From the NCBI GenBank assembly GCA_030683105.1, contig JAUXMZ010000030.1, positions 1 to 64,000 on the forward strand: a stretch of DNA of 64,000 nucleotides. The letters are read 5' to 3'. The notes beneath the pieces are model-generated. The model was not told where the DNA came from. It ran no database searches and was given only the letters and a program-made list of their open reading frames with translations. The position numbers and the translations under genes are program-made. This DNA is from Burkholderiales bacterium (GTDB taxonomy: Bacteria > Pseudomonadota > Gammaproteobacteria > Burkholderiales > SG8-41). This document shows, one piece after another, positions 18,139 through 26,812 of this stretch (the stretch's first letter is position 1; each line of letters opens with the position of its first letter).

Positions 18139-18633
18139 TTAGTGCAGCCGCGGGCTGCCCGCCCCTTCATCGGCGGGAATGCCGTTGGCGATTTCATCGA
18201 GCGTCGCGGGACGCACCGCGACTATGGTCACAAAGAACTTGACGGTCTGCCCAGCCAGCGGGTGATTGGCATCGACCGTGAGCCTGCCGTTTTCAATACG
18301 CGTGACGCGAAACTGCATCTGTTCGCCGCGGTCGTTCTCAAACAGCACCTCTGATCCGATCTGGCGGTGCTCCGGCGGCACGTTTTCAAGATCATCGGTG
18401 AAAGTCAGGTCGGGATTGGGGTCGCCGAAGCCGTCCTGCGGCGGCAGCAGCACTTCCACCTTGTCGCCCGCCCGTTTGCCCTCCAGGGACTTCTCGATTT
18501 TTTCGAACAAGGGGCCGTTGACGCCGTGCACATAGGCGATGGGCAGATCGTACTGCTCGAACAACTGCCCGCCCTGATCCCAGATGGTGTAGGTGATGTA
18601 AACGACTTTATTGGGGGAAACGGTATCTTCCAT
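18139..18633 (-). CDS. FKBP-type peptidyl-prolyl isomerase (SlyD/FkpB-like)
   Basis: Cytoplasmic proline isomerase/chaperone of 164 aa. It has the SlyD layout: an FKBP half split by an insert-in-flap chaperone domain (about 70-130). Motifs include GPLFEKIEKSLEGKRAGDKV, PPQDGFGDPNPDL, and the return segment VDANHPLAGQTVKFFVTIVA. It lacks the metal-binding His/Cys-rich tail of E. coli SlyD, ending instead in EGAGSPRLH, so FkpB-like is an equally fair name. It is divergent from hslO. Confidence 0.92.
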   Translation of the reverse strand: MEDTVSPNKVVYITYTIWDQGGQLFEQYDLPIAYVHGVNGPLFEKIEKSLEGKRAGDKVEVLLPPQDGFGDPNPDLTFTDDLENVPPEHRQIGSEVLFENDRGEQMQFRVTRIENGRLTVDANHPLAGQTVKFFVTIVAVRPATLDEIANGIPADEGAGSPRLH

Positions 18634-18715
18634 GATGGCGCGATGGCGAACGGGTCCGGAAATTTATAACGAAGCGGCGCATGGCGCCATAATTAATGCC
18701 GATTATAATCGGGTC

Positions 18716-19585
18716 ATGAGCGATACGCTGCAACGTTTTTTGTTCGAGCACGCGCCGATACGCGGCGAGATCGTGCAGATCGAGGCCGCCTGGCGTTCGG
18801 TACTGGAGCATCATGACTATCCGCCCGCGCTGCGCGTGATACTTGGCGAAATGATGGCCGCCGCGGCGCTGCTCGCAGCAACCCTGAAATTCGACGGCGC
18901 ACTGATCATGCAGATCCAGGGCAGCGGCCCGGTGCGCCTGCTGGTGGTCGAATGCACCAGCAGCCATCACATGCGCGCAACGGCCAAATGGAGCGGCGAG
19001 CTTCCCGGCGGCGGCTTGCGTGATCTGGTCGGCGACGGCAGGTTCGTGATCAGTCTGGTACCGGAAGACGGCAGGCAAAGCTACCAGGGCGTGGTCGATC
19101 TTGAAGGCACCAGCGTGGCGCAAATCCTCGAGCATTACATGCAGCATTCCGAGCAACTCGAGACGCGGCTGTGGCTGGCCTGTGACGACACCCGCGCTGC
19201 GGGACTGTTGCTGCAAAAGCTGCCGCAGCCCGAGAATGCGGATCCCGATGCCTGGCCGCGTGCGCTGCATCTTGCCGCCACTCTGAAACCAGGCGAGTTA
19301 CTCGGGCTTCCGGCGCAGCAGATGCTACACCGGCTTTATCACCAAGAAGACCTCCGGTTATTCGAGCCGCGCCCGGTGAGCTTCCGCTGCAGTTGCTCGC
19401 GCGACCGCGTCGCCGGGATGTTGCGCATGATAGGCTACGATGAAGTCAAAACCATCCTGCACGAACGCGGCGCCATCGACGTGAACTGCGAGTTCTGCAA
19501 CCGTAAATATCAGTTCGACAGCGTCGATGCCGAGCAGGTATTCGCCGCTGAATATGCGACGCGTCCGGGCCCGACACGGCACTAG
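18716..19585 (+). CDS. hslO: Redox-regulated chaperone Hsp33
   Basis: Cytoplasmic holdase switched on by oxidation, 289 aa from the ATG at 18716. The start MSDTLQRFLFEHAPIRGEIV is the conserved N-terminus, so in-frame upstream codons are excluded. The zinc/redox switch has C225 and C227 (CSC) and C258 and C261 (CEFC). When these four cysteines oxidise, zinc is lost and the chaperone binds unfolding proteins. It fits with the other redox-stress genes of the window. Confidence 0.96.
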   Translation: MSDTLQRFLFEHAPIRGEIVQIEAAWRSVLEHHDYPPALRVILGEMMAAAALLAATLKFDGALIMQIQGSGPVRLLVVECTSSHHMRATAKWSGELPGGGLRDLVGDGRFVISLVPEDGRQSYQGVVDLEGTSVAQILEHYMQHSEQLETRLWLACDDTRAAGLLLQKLPQPENADPDAWPRALHLAATLKPGELLGLPAQQMLHRLYHQEDLRLFEPRPVSFRCSCSRDRVAGMLRMIGYDEVKTILHERGAIDVNCEFCNRKYQFDSVDAEQVFAAEYATRPGPTRH

Positions 19586-19596
19586 CGAAACCGGTA

Positions 19597-19671
19597 AAGA
19601 GTGAAGAGTCAAGAGTAAGGGCAAAGCAACGATTAACTTATCGCTTATCACTCATTACTCCTTACCGCGCT
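19597..19671. repeat. Heptamer-type tract downstream of hslO
   Basis: Low-complexity AAGAGTGAAGAGTCAAGAGT followed by a partly inverted TTATCACTCATTACTCCTTA. It belongs to the same loose family of 7-nt-period tracts seen at 26737, 39381, 44000, 44662, 55233 and 63497. The rest of the gap up to 19808 holds only the leader of the thiolase gene. Confidence 0.6.
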
Positions 19672-19808
19672 GCTCTCAGCAGCGCATGCTGTGCCGCACC
19701 AATCCGGCTCGACACCACCGGCCTTGAGGCGTAAACTGTTTTTGTTGATCCGCAGCCCTCCCAGAATACAATCAATTCTTTTAAATTCATAGCGTTAAGG
19801 AGAGAAGC

Positions 19809-20999
19809 ATGAGCAATGGACGCGAAGTGGTGATAGTGAGCGGCGTGCGTACCGCGATCGGTGATTATGGCGGCGCATTGAAGGATATGGCGCCGACGGA
19901 ACTGGCCGCGCAAGTGATCCGGGAAGCGGTCAAGCGTGCCAACATCGATCCCAAGCAGGTCGGTCAGATGGTCTTCGGTAATGTCATACATACCGAAGCC
20001 AAGGACATGTATTTTTCGCGCGTCGCCTGCATCAAAGGCGGACTGCCGCAGGAAACCACTGCGCTGACCGTCAACCGCCTGTGCGGCAGCGGACTGCAGG
20101 CCATCGTCACCGCGGCGCAGGCTATCCTGTTGGGCGATGCCGACGTCACCCTCGGCGGCGGCGCAGAATCGATGAGCCGCGGCGGCTACCTGATGCCGGC
20201 GCTACGCTGGGGCCAGCGCATGGGCGACGGTAACGTCATCGACATGATGGTCGGCGCATTGACCGATCCCTTCGACACCGTACACATGGGCATTACTGCA
20301 GAAAACATCGCTGCACAATGGAAAATCACGCGCGAGCAGCAGGATGCGTTCTCTGTTGAAAGCCATCGCCGCGCCATTAACGCCATCGAGAAGGGTTATT
20401 TCAAGGACCAGATCCTGCCCATCGAACTGAAGACACGCAAAGGCACGACCGTATTTGACAGGGACGAGCATGCGCGCGCCGACGTCACCATTGAAGGCCT
20501 CGCCAAGCTGCGCGCGGCGTTCAAGAAGGAAGGCGGCTCGGTCACGGCCGGCAATGCCTCCGGCATCAACGATGGCGCCGCCGCAGTGGTGCTGATGGAA
20601 AAGGAGGCCGCCAAGAAAGCCGGCCTGAAGCCGATGGCGCGCCTGGTATCGTACGGACTGGCCGGCGTCGACCCGAAAATCATGGGCATCGGCCCCGTGC
20701 CGGCAGTGCAGAACGCCTTGAAGCGCGCCGGGCTCAAGGTCGAGGACATGGACGTCATCGAATCCAACGAGGCGTTCGCGGTGCAGGCGCTGGCAGTGTC
20801 CTGCGATCTCAAGTTCGACCCCGAGAAAACCAACCCCAACGGCGGCGGAGTGGCCCTGGGCCACCCGATCGGGGCCACCGGCGCCATTCTCACCGTCAAA
20901 GCAGTGTATGAACTGCATCGCACCGGCGGCAAATATGCGCTGGTGACCATGTGCATAGGCGGCGGCCAGGGCATAGCCGCGGTGTTTGAAAGAATGTAG
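19809..20999 (+). CDS. bktB: Acetyl-CoA C-acetyltransferase/beta-ketothiolase (BktB-type)
   Basis: Thiolase of 396 aa that condenses acetyl-CoA with another acyl-CoA, or cleaves the product. The acylated cysteine is C92 in NRLCGSG, with H352 in GHPIGATGA and C382 in MCIGGGQG. Sequence blocks such as VVIVSGVRTAIG and RLVSYGLAGVDPKIMGIGPV closely resemble Cupriavidus BktB, which feeds polyhydroxyalkanoate synthesis. PhaM at 62678 supports PHA metabolism in this organism. An AGGAGAGAAGC site precedes the ATG. A Bug protein gene follows 40 nt downstream, possibly cotranscribed. Confidence 0.9.
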   Translation: MSNGREVVIVSGVRTAIGDYGGALKDMAPTELAAQVIREAVKRANIDPKQVGQMVFGNVIHTEAKDMYFSRVACIKGGLPQETTALTVNRLCGSGLQAIVTAAQAILLGDADVTLGGGAESMSRGGYLMPALRWGQRMGDGNVIDMMVGALTDPFDTVHMGITAENIAAQWKITREQQDAFSVESHRRAINAIEKGYFKDQILPIELKTRKGTTVFDRDEHARADVTIEGLAKLRAAFKKEGGSVTAGNASGINDGAAAVVLMEKEAAKKAGLKPMARLVSYGLAGVDPKIMGIGPVPAVQNALKRAGLKVEDMDVIESNEAFAVQALAVSCDLKFDPEKTNPNGGGVALGHPIGATGAILTVKAVYELHRTGGKYALVTMCIGGGQGIAAVFERM

Positions 21000-21039
21000 T
21001 TGCAAGCCCAATCCAAATAACCAGAAGAGGAGAATCTAA

Positions 21040-22011
21040 ATGCGTTCCATTCCATTCCTGGCGGCGCTCGCCATCCCTGCAATGCTGGCCATGCCTGCAG
21101 CCCAGGCAGCACAAAGCACTTATCCGGATAAACCGATCCGTCTCATCATCGGCAGCGCACCCGGCTCGGGCCCCGATATCATTTCGCGACTGGTCGCCGA
21201 CCGCCTGTATCAGACGTGGAACCAGCGCATCGTCGTTGATTCCCGGCCCGGCGCGGCGGGCGCCATCAGCGCGGAACTGGCGCTGCAGGCCAACCCCGAT
21301 GGCTACACCTGGATGATGCTGACCTCGCAATTGCTGGTCGCCTCCGAGGTGTTGCCCAACCTCAAATTCAAGCTGGGCAAGGATTTCCAGTCGATCAGCC
21401 TGATCGGGACCGTGCCGTTCGTGCTCCTGGTGAACCCGGCGCTACCGGCCAAGTCGCTGAAGGAACTGATCGACCTCGCGAAAAAATCGCCGGGCAAGCT
21501 GCGCTATGGCTCGGCCGGCACCGGCGCATCCGAGCATCTGTCGGGCGTGCTGTTCACCCGCATGACGGGTACCGACATGCTGCACGTGCCCTACAAGGGT
21601 GTGGCCCAGTCCATCGCTGATGCAATTGCCAACGAGGTTCAGCTTACCTATGCCGTGCTCCCCGCCGCGCAGCCTCACATTCAGGGCGGGAGGCTGCGGG
21701 CGCTGGGCGTGACCACCCCGAAGCGTGCTCCGCTGATACCAGATGTGCCGGCGATCGCGGAAGCCGTGCCCGGCTATGCCATGTACGGCTGGTACAGCAT
21801 AGTCGCGCCCACCGGCACGCCGAGTGCGGTATTGAGTAAGGTCAGCGCCGAAGTGGTCAAGGCCGTCAAGGAGCCTGCGTTCGGCGAACGGCTCAAGGTC
21901 CTGGGTATCGATATCGTCGGCAGCACGCGCGCAGAACTCGATGCCTGGCGGCGCGACGAGACCAAGCGCATCAGCGATCTGGTCAAAGCCTCGGGCGCGA
22001 AAGCCATGTAA
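21040..22011 (+). CDS. Bug/TctC family periplasmic binding protein (1)
   Basis: Tripartite tricarboxylate transporter-type receptor of 323 aa, one of four intact in the window. The signal peptide ends AAQAAQS. The mature start YPDKPIRLIIGSAPGSGPDI, then the RIVVDSRPGAAGAI block and DMLHVPYKGVAQSIADAIAN, are the family's ligand-binding loops. No tctA/tctB membrane genes are adjacent, so it must use a distant transporter or act as a sensor partner. It lies behind bktB and ends at a strong terminator. The ligand is unknown. Confidence 0.93.
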   Translation: MRSIPFLAALAIPAMLAMPAAQAAQSTYPDKPIRLIIGSAPGSGPDIISRLVADRLYQTWNQRIVVDSRPGAAGAISAELALQANPDGYTWMMLTSQLLVASEVLPNLKFKLGKDFQSISLIGTVPFVLLVNPALPAKSLKELIDLAKKSPGKLRYGSAGTGASEHLSGVLFTRMTGTDMLHVPYKGVAQSIADAIANEVQLTYAVLPAAQPHIQGGRLRALGVTTPKRAPLIPDVPAIAEAVPGYAMYGWYSIVAPTGTPSAVLSKVSAEVVKAVKEPAFGERLKVLGIDIVGSTRAELDAWRRDETKRISDLVKASGAKAM

Positions 22012-22037
22012 CAACGCCAGAAGGCAAGACTGCCATT

Positions 22038-22065
22038 AAAACGCCGCGCGATGCGCGGCGTTTTT
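22038..22065 (+). terminator. Intrinsic terminator after the bktB-Bug pair
   Basis: Stem AAAACGCCGCGC / GCGCGGCGTTTT around GAT, followed by TTTTTG. It sits between convergent genes, 20 nt before the AraC-type gene's stop, and can serve both strands. A near-identical hairpin is at 25000. Confidence 0.92.
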
Positions 22066-22084
22066 GTTTGCGCCCGAAAATATT

Positions 22085-22915
22085 TTAACGGTGATGTTCA
22101 CCCGCAGCGGTAAACGCGCGCGGGGCAATGCCGAGCGCACGCCTGAACATGGTCGAAAACGCGCTGGGGCTTTCATAACCCAGATCAACCGCCACGGTGG
22201 TGACCGGCACGCCCTCGGCCAGACGCCGGATCGATTCGAGCAGCCGCGCCTGCTGTTTCCAGCGTGCAAAGGTGATGCCGGTTTCCTGCAGAAACCGCCG
22301 GTACAGCGTGCGCGTGCTGGTGTTCATGTCGCCCGCATCGAGCGCGCAGGCGCGCCGCGTCGACAGATCGGCGAGAATGTGCTCGCACAACTGCGCGAGA
22401 TCCGGACTTTCCGGCAGCGGCAGGTCGAGCGCGCACGGCGGCAGGCGCCGGATTTCCGCCATCAGCAGGCGCATCAGCAGGTTATCGTCGCCGCGCTCGT
22501 CGTACGCCGCGGGCAGCGCCACGGCGCGCACCACCAGTTCGCGCAGCAATGGCGTGACATCGAGCACAACGCACGATGCGGGCATGCCCGCGCCGGCGGC
22601 GTCATTCACGTAAAGACTGTGCATTTCCACCACACCGTACATCTGGATCTCGTGCACGGTTCGCGCCGGCACCCACAGCGCGCGGCTCGGCGGCACGATC
22701 CAGGCGTGGCGCGCGGTGCGCACGCGCATCGTGCCGGCGACCGCATACACGAACTGCGCGCGCGCATGCCAGTGCGGCTTGATGTGATGGCCGTTCGGGT
22801 AGGACGTGCGCCGCGTGACGATGGCGCGCGACAAGTCCCCCTGCACCGGGCTCTCCGGGACCGCCTGCGGTGCCGCGCGCTTGCCGGGGGCTCTAGTCCT
22901 GGAATGACTGTCCAT
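22085..22915 (-). CDS. AraC family transcriptional regulator with cupin-like sensor domain
   Basis: DNA-binding regulator of 276 aa. The N-terminal cupin-like domain has NGHHIKPHWHARAQFVYAVAG (His-rich, split as NGHHIKPHWHA and QFVYAVAG). The C-terminal AraC-type double helix-turn-helix has MNTSTRTLYRRFLQETGITF and LGYESPSAFSTMFRRALGIA. It is divergent from the MFS transporter gene 63 bp away and probably controls it, as is common for this pairing. The effector is unknown. Confidence 0.93.
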   Translation of the reverse strand: MDSHSRTRAPGKRAAPQAVPESPVQGDLSRAIVTRRTSYPNGHHIKPHWHARAQFVYAVAGTMRVRTARHAWIVPPSRALWVPARTVHEIQMYGVVEMHSLYVNDAAGAGMPASCVVLDVTPLLRELVVRAVALPAAYDERGDDNLLMRLLMAEIRRLPPCALDLPLPESPDLAQLCEHILADLSTRRACALDAGDMNTSTRTLYRRFLQETGITFARWKQQARLLESIRRLAEGVPVTTVAVDLGYESPSAFSTMFRRALGIAPRAFTAAGEHHR

Positions 22916-22978
22916 TTCGCGAAGATTTTCTGTAAAACATCGAAAGACAGACGATTATAACTCAAGCACAATCCCGGC

Positions 22979-24196
22979 ATGACCACACTCGCTCAAACCC
23001 TGCCGCACCCCGAAGGGCTGTCCCGCGTCGTGAACCTGCTGCTGAACGTCGGCCACGCCATCGACCACATGTTCCTGCTGATTTTCGCAACGGCCGTCGC
23101 CGCAATCGCTTCCGACTTCGGCCATGCCGACTGGACCGAACTGATGCCGTACGCCGCCGGCGCCTTCGCGCTGTTCGGCCTGGGCGCGCTGCCCGCCGGG
23201 CGCCTCGGCGACCTGTGGGGCCGCCGCATCATGATGATCATCTTTTTCATCGGCATGGGATGCGCTGCGCTGCTGGTGTCGCTGACGCAAAATGCCTGGC
23301 AACTCGCCGCCGCGCTGACGCTGCTCGGCACCTTTGCCGCGATCTACCACCCGGTAGGCATCCCGATGCTGGTGCAAAATGTGCCCAACCCGGGCGCGGT
23401 GATCGGTTTGAACGGGCTCGCCGGCAACCTCGGCATCGCGGTCGCCGCGCTGGTCACCGGTTTTTTAGTGAAGTGGATAGACTGGCGCGCCGCGTTCGTG
23501 GTCCCCGGCCTTTTCTCCATCGCCTGCGGCATCATTTTCGCGATCACCTGCCCGAAGGAAGCCGAGTCGCCGTCCAGGCGCAAGGGCGGCAAGGCCAAAG
23601 TGACGCTGACGCCGGCGATGCTGGTGCGTGTGTTCGCGGTCATGACCGCGGCCGCGGCCGTGAGCACAGTGCTGTTCAACTTCACGACCAATGGCAATTC
23701 GCAGCTGCTGTCCGAAGGCTTCATGGGAGTGATCGAAGACCCGGCGGTGCTCGGCGCCCTGCTCGCGGTGATCTACACTATCGCCTCGTTCGCGCAGATC
23801 GTCGTCGGCCGGCTGATCGACCGCGTGGCGTTCAAGCCGCTGCAATTATGGATCTCGGTGGCCCAGATCCCGCTGCTGATCTTCGCCGCGCACACGCACG
23901 ACTGGTGGCTGTTCGCCGCGCTGCTGGCGGTGATGGTGTTCATCTTCGGCTCGATCCCGTTCACTGACGCGATGATCGTGCGCTATGTCGATGACCGCCT
24001 GCGCTCGCGCGTGGCCGGCATGCGTCTCACGGTTGCGTTCGGCTTCAGTTCGGCCGCCGTATGGGTGCTCGGACCCATGGTGAAAGAGATCGGGTTTTCC
24101 AACGCGCTGTGGATCATGGCCGGCATCGCCGCGATCAAGACGGCGATCGTGCTGCTGCTGCCGGATGAGCCGCCGGCAGAAGTGATGCAAACGTAA
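22979..24196 (+). CDS. MFS transporter
   Basis: Twelve-segment major facilitator of 405 aa. The loop 2-3 motif is GRLGDLWGRRIMM (about 78-90), and the second-half counterpart is VVGRLIDRVAFK. The opening NLLLNVGHAIDHMFLLIFAT recalls the fosmidomycin-resistance/YnfM-like exporters. The direction and substrate of transport are not evident. It is divergent from and probably regulated by the AraC-type gene. No SD stronger than an AT-rich leader is seen. Confidence 0.9.
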   Translation: MTTLAQTLPHPEGLSRVVNLLLNVGHAIDHMFLLIFATAVAAIASDFGHADWTELMPYAAGAFALFGLGALPAGRLGDLWGRRIMMIIFFIGMGCAALLVSLTQNAWQLAAALTLLGTFAAIYHPVGIPMLVQNVPNPGAVIGLNGLAGNLGIAVAALVTGFLVKWIDWRAAFVVPGLFSIACGIIFAITCPKEAESPSRRKGGKAKVTLTPAMLVRVFAVMTAAAAVSTVLFNFTTNGNSQLLSEGFMGVIEDPAVLGALLAVIYTIASFAQIVVGRLIDRVAFKPLQLWISVAQIPLLIFAAHTHDWWLFAALLAVMVFIFGSIPFTDAMIVRYVDDRLRSRVAGMRLTVAFGFSSAAVWVLGPMVKEIGFSNALWIMAGIAAIKTAIVLLLPDEPPAEVMQT

Positions 24197-24330
24197 GCCA
24201 GGTCCTGTCCTTTTTTCCCGTCCGCTCCGTTGTCTGCTTTGCCGCAACTGCACGCGCGGTTGGTGATGTAATATGCAGTGATCCCCTTTTTTGCAACGGA
24301 CGGCGCTGTGCCGTCACACATGGAGGAAGC

Positions 24331-24897
24331 ATGATGGAAAAACCACTGGGCAACGACGACCTGTCTGAAAAACCCGGCGAGCGGGTGATCGACAAACCCG
24401 AACTTCCCGCAGCCGGCATCACCAACGAGAACGAAGCTTACACCGAGGTCATCTCCGGCCAGATGCAACTCAAGCGCGGCACCGTGGGCCAGTTCGAAGT
24501 GTTCTGCGACGAGCCCGTGCGCATCGGCGGCACCGACAAATATCCGTCGCCAATGGGCTATCTAGCGCTTGCGATCGGCTACTGACTGCTCACCCAGGTT
24601 GCGCGGTACGCGCACATGATGAAGTTGAAGGTGAACGGGGCGAATTGCCGCGTCGTGTTACGCAAGCATCTCGGAGGCTCGGTGTTGAAAGGCACGGTGT
24701 TCAACCGCTGGGAAAGCGTCAGCACGTATCTCAAAGTCGAGAGTGATGCGCCGGCAGACAAGCTCGCGCACCTGATCAAAAACGCCAAGGCCGGGTGTTT
24801 CGCCGAAGGCCTGATCACGCAGCAGGTGCCGCTGCACAGCCACATCGAAGTCAACGGCAAAATGTTTGAGCTTGAAGACAGCGCCGGGAAAACGTAA
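24331..24897 (+). CDS. OsmC family protein, probable selenoprotein (UGA-encoded Sec85)
   Basis: OsmC/Ohr-fold peroxidase-like protein of 188 residues if the UGA at 24583-24585 is read as selenocysteine. The two halves are in one frame: the first ends PSPMGYLALAIGY, then UGA, then LLTQVARYAHMMKLKVNGA. OsmC relatives have a cysteine at this spot (GAC/GYC at the start of the central helix). The second redox cysteine is C156 in KAGCFAEGL. A stem-loop follows at 24600-24614. A GGAGGAAG site lies 4 nt before the ATG at 24331 and 7 nt before a second ATG at 24334, which may be the true start. Likely role: thiol/selenol reduction of organic hydroperoxides. Confidence 0.82.
24600..24614 (+). promoter_or_regulatory. 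Candidate bacterial SECIS element (OsmC-like gene)
   Basis: Stem TGCGC / GCGCA (24600-24604 with 24610-24614), extendable past a bulged T to G24598-C24615, with apical loop GGTAC. The loop begins 20 nt after the UGA and has G in its first positions followed by U, as bacterial SelB-binding hairpins require. Confidence 0.7.
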
Positions 24898-24999
24898 CCG
24901 GTTGCGCCGCAGGAATTACATAATAACGTTACTTAACATATAGTTATGAACAATCTGCGGCGCGGATAGCAAATAAGGACTCCGGCAATCGCTGTAATT

Positions 25000-25027
25000 A
25001 AAACGCCGCGCACTTGCGCGGCGTTTT
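25000..25027. terminator. Bidirectional terminator between OsmC-like and Bug genes
   Basis: Stem AAAACGCCGCGCA / TGCGCGGCGTTTT around CT, with T runs on both sides, between convergent genes. It is nearly the same sequence as the terminator at 22038. Confidence 0.9.
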
Positions 25028-25110
25028 TTGTTTCCGGAAACCGGGTGACGTTGCGGCGGGGCTGATGAGTTCCGCTTAGCTACCGGCGCGAGCCCATGCC
25101 TGTCGGTTGC

Positions 25111-26079
25111 TTAGCGCGGCGTCAGCCCGACATCTCGCACGAGCTTGCCGTATTTGACGTCTTCATTTTTCATGAACTTGTCAAACCATTCGGGCGACTG
25201 GTTGGCGACAATCAGGCCCAAATCGACCAGCTTGCTGTTGATTTCCGGCTGCTGCATCGCGCGGTTTATTTCCTCGTTCAGGCGCTTGATGATCGGGCGC
25301 GGCACGTTAGCCGGCGCCACAAAACCGAACCACCCTCGCATATCGTAGCCGCGCACCACGTCGGCAAAAATCGGCAGCTCGGGCTTGTTGGGCACGCGCA
25401 CGTCATTGGTGACGCCGATCAACCGCAGCTTGCCCGAGAGCACGTGCGTTGAGAGCGAGGTATAAGAACCGATGCCCATCTGCAACTGACCACCCAGGAC
25501 GTCCACCGTGATCTGCGATGCGCCCTTGTAAGGCACATGCAGGAAGGTAAACCCCGCCAGGCGCGCGAGATACTCGAACGCGAGATGCGGATAACCGCCC
25601 TCGCCGTTGGTGCCGAGCGTGAGCTTCCCGGAGTTGGCCTTGGCCCAGGCGATCATTTCTGCCGGTGTCTTGAATGGCACGCTGGTATTGGCGACCACGG
25701 CCAGATAGTTGGTCGCGGCAAGCGAAATGCCCGAGAAATCCTTGAGCGGATCGTACGGCAGCCTGGCGTAGGTATGCGGGGCCACCGACAGGTTGCCGCC
25801 CTGGCCCATGCCGATAGTGTAGCCGTCCGGCGTGGCCTGCTTGAGCAGGGTCAACCCGAGCTGGCCGCTCGCGCCCGGGCGGTTGTCGACGACAAACTGC
25901 TGGCCCATGCGCTCGGAGATGGCGGGCACAACCAGCCGCGTGATGATGTCAGCCGCTTCGCCGGGCGGGAACGGCACGATGATGCGCACCGCCTTGGTGG
26001 GATAGGGTTGCGCAGCAAATGCCCAGGTGGGACCAAACATGGCTGTGAACAAGGCCAGAAACAGCGTCAGGATTCTCAT
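25111..26079 (-). CDS. Bug/TctC family periplasmic binding protein (2)
   Basis: 322 aa with a clear signal peptide (TAMFGPTWAFAAQ). Family blocks are YPTKAVRIIVPFPPGEAADI, QFVVDNRPGASGQLGL and FTFLHVPYKGASQITVDVLG. No membrane components are nearby. It lies downstream of the two carboxymuconolactone decarboxylase-like genes on the same strand (88 bp gap) and could be in their transcript, suggesting import of an organic acid handled by them. The ligand is unknown. Confidence 0.93.
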   Translation of the reverse strand: MRILTLFLALFTAMFGPTWAFAAQPYPTKAVRIIVPFPPGEAADIITRLVVPAISERMGQQFVVDNRPGASGQLGLTLLKQATPDGYTIGMGQGGNLSVAPHTYARLPYDPLKDFSGISLAATNYLAVVANTSVPFKTPAEMIAWAKANSGKLTLGTNGEGGYPHLAFEYLARLAGFTFLHVPYKGASQITVDVLGGQLQMGIGSYTSLSTHVLSGKLRLIGVTNDVRVPNKPELPIFADVVRGYDMRGWFGFVAPANVPRPIIKRLNEEINRAMQQPEINSKLVDLGLIVANQSPEWFDKFMKNEDVKYGKLVRDVGLTPR

Positions 26080-26167
26080 TTATTCATCCTCGATCAGGTC
26101 ATGGTCAAATTGTTGACGATTCAAACACAAAATAAGGTCCCGATCAAATGAGCGGTACAACTTTAGA

Positions 26168-26701
26168 CTATGAGCGCGGCTTTGCACCCAGTGTGCGCGC
26201 GAACACCTGCATCCCGTAGTGAAAGGCGATGAAAGCGCCCAACTCCATGATCTGTGCCTCGGTATAGTGCCGCTTGCCTTCGTCGTAGAAAGCAGCGTCC
26301 ACATTCTCGGGATTGAGGTACATCTCATGCGCGTAACGCAGCGCCCATTTCTCGGCTGCGGTGAAACGCGGATCAGTTTCGAATTTCCCTGATCCGGCGG
26401 CAATCGTTTCCTCGTCAAGTCCCGCCTGCAGGGCTTGCGTCGAGCGCAGGCCGCCGAAGTACGGATCGCCCGCGGTGCGGGCAAGCTGCACCCGGATGAT
26501 TTCCTTTAGCCGGTGGTCCACGCTGCCTTCGGTGTGCGAGAAGAGCAGCGCGCGCAGCAACGCCCTGGCGTATCCAGGCGCGCGCGCCAGGATCCGCGGG
26601 AACAGCGAATCGGGAACGCCCAGCGCTTCGCAGCGCCGGATCAGTTCCAGCAGTTCCGCATCGCGGATCTCCTCGATTTTAAGCGGCTCAATGTTTGCCA
26701 T
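26168..26701 (-). CDS. Carboxymuconolactone decarboxylase (CMD/AhpD-fold) family protein lacking the CxxC
   Basis: AhpD-fold helical protein of 177 aa. It aligns along its length with the Sec-containing neighbour: HRLKEIIRVQLARTAGDPYF against HKLKEIIRVQLSRMASCVYU. Where AhpD-like enzymes have CxxC, this one has D-P-Y-F, so it cannot use the usual dithiol chemistry. It keeps the downstream FTAAEKWALRYAHEMYLNPE block. It may be a non-redox CMD-type enzyme or a structural partner of the neighbour, from which it is separated by 84 bp. Confidence 0.85.
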   Translation of the reverse strand: MANIEPLKIEEIRDAELLELIRRCEALGVPDSLFPRILARAPGYARALLRALLFSHTEGSVDHRLKEIIRVQLARTAGDPYFGGLRSTQALQAGLDEETIAAGSGKFETDPRFTAAEKWALRYAHEMYLNPENVDAAFYDEGKRHYTEAQIMELGAFIAFHYGMQVFARTLGAKPRS

Positions 26702-26736
26702 GAAATAGCGTTGCCTGCACCACGGATAGGTTGTTA

Positions 26737-26812
26737 CTAATCACTAATCACTAATCACTCATGACTCATCACTCATCACTCATCACTAATCACCAATCAC
26801 TCGCGGCGCAGC
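26737..26812. repeat. Heptamer tract, CACTAAT/CACTCAT type
   Basis: About ten near-repeats of a 7-nt unit (TCACTAA, TCACTCA, TGACTCA). It overlaps the 3' end of the selenoprotein gene: that protein's last residues RVIGD and its stop are written in this tract, showing that the repeat has grown into or replaced the original gene end. Confidence 0.8.
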
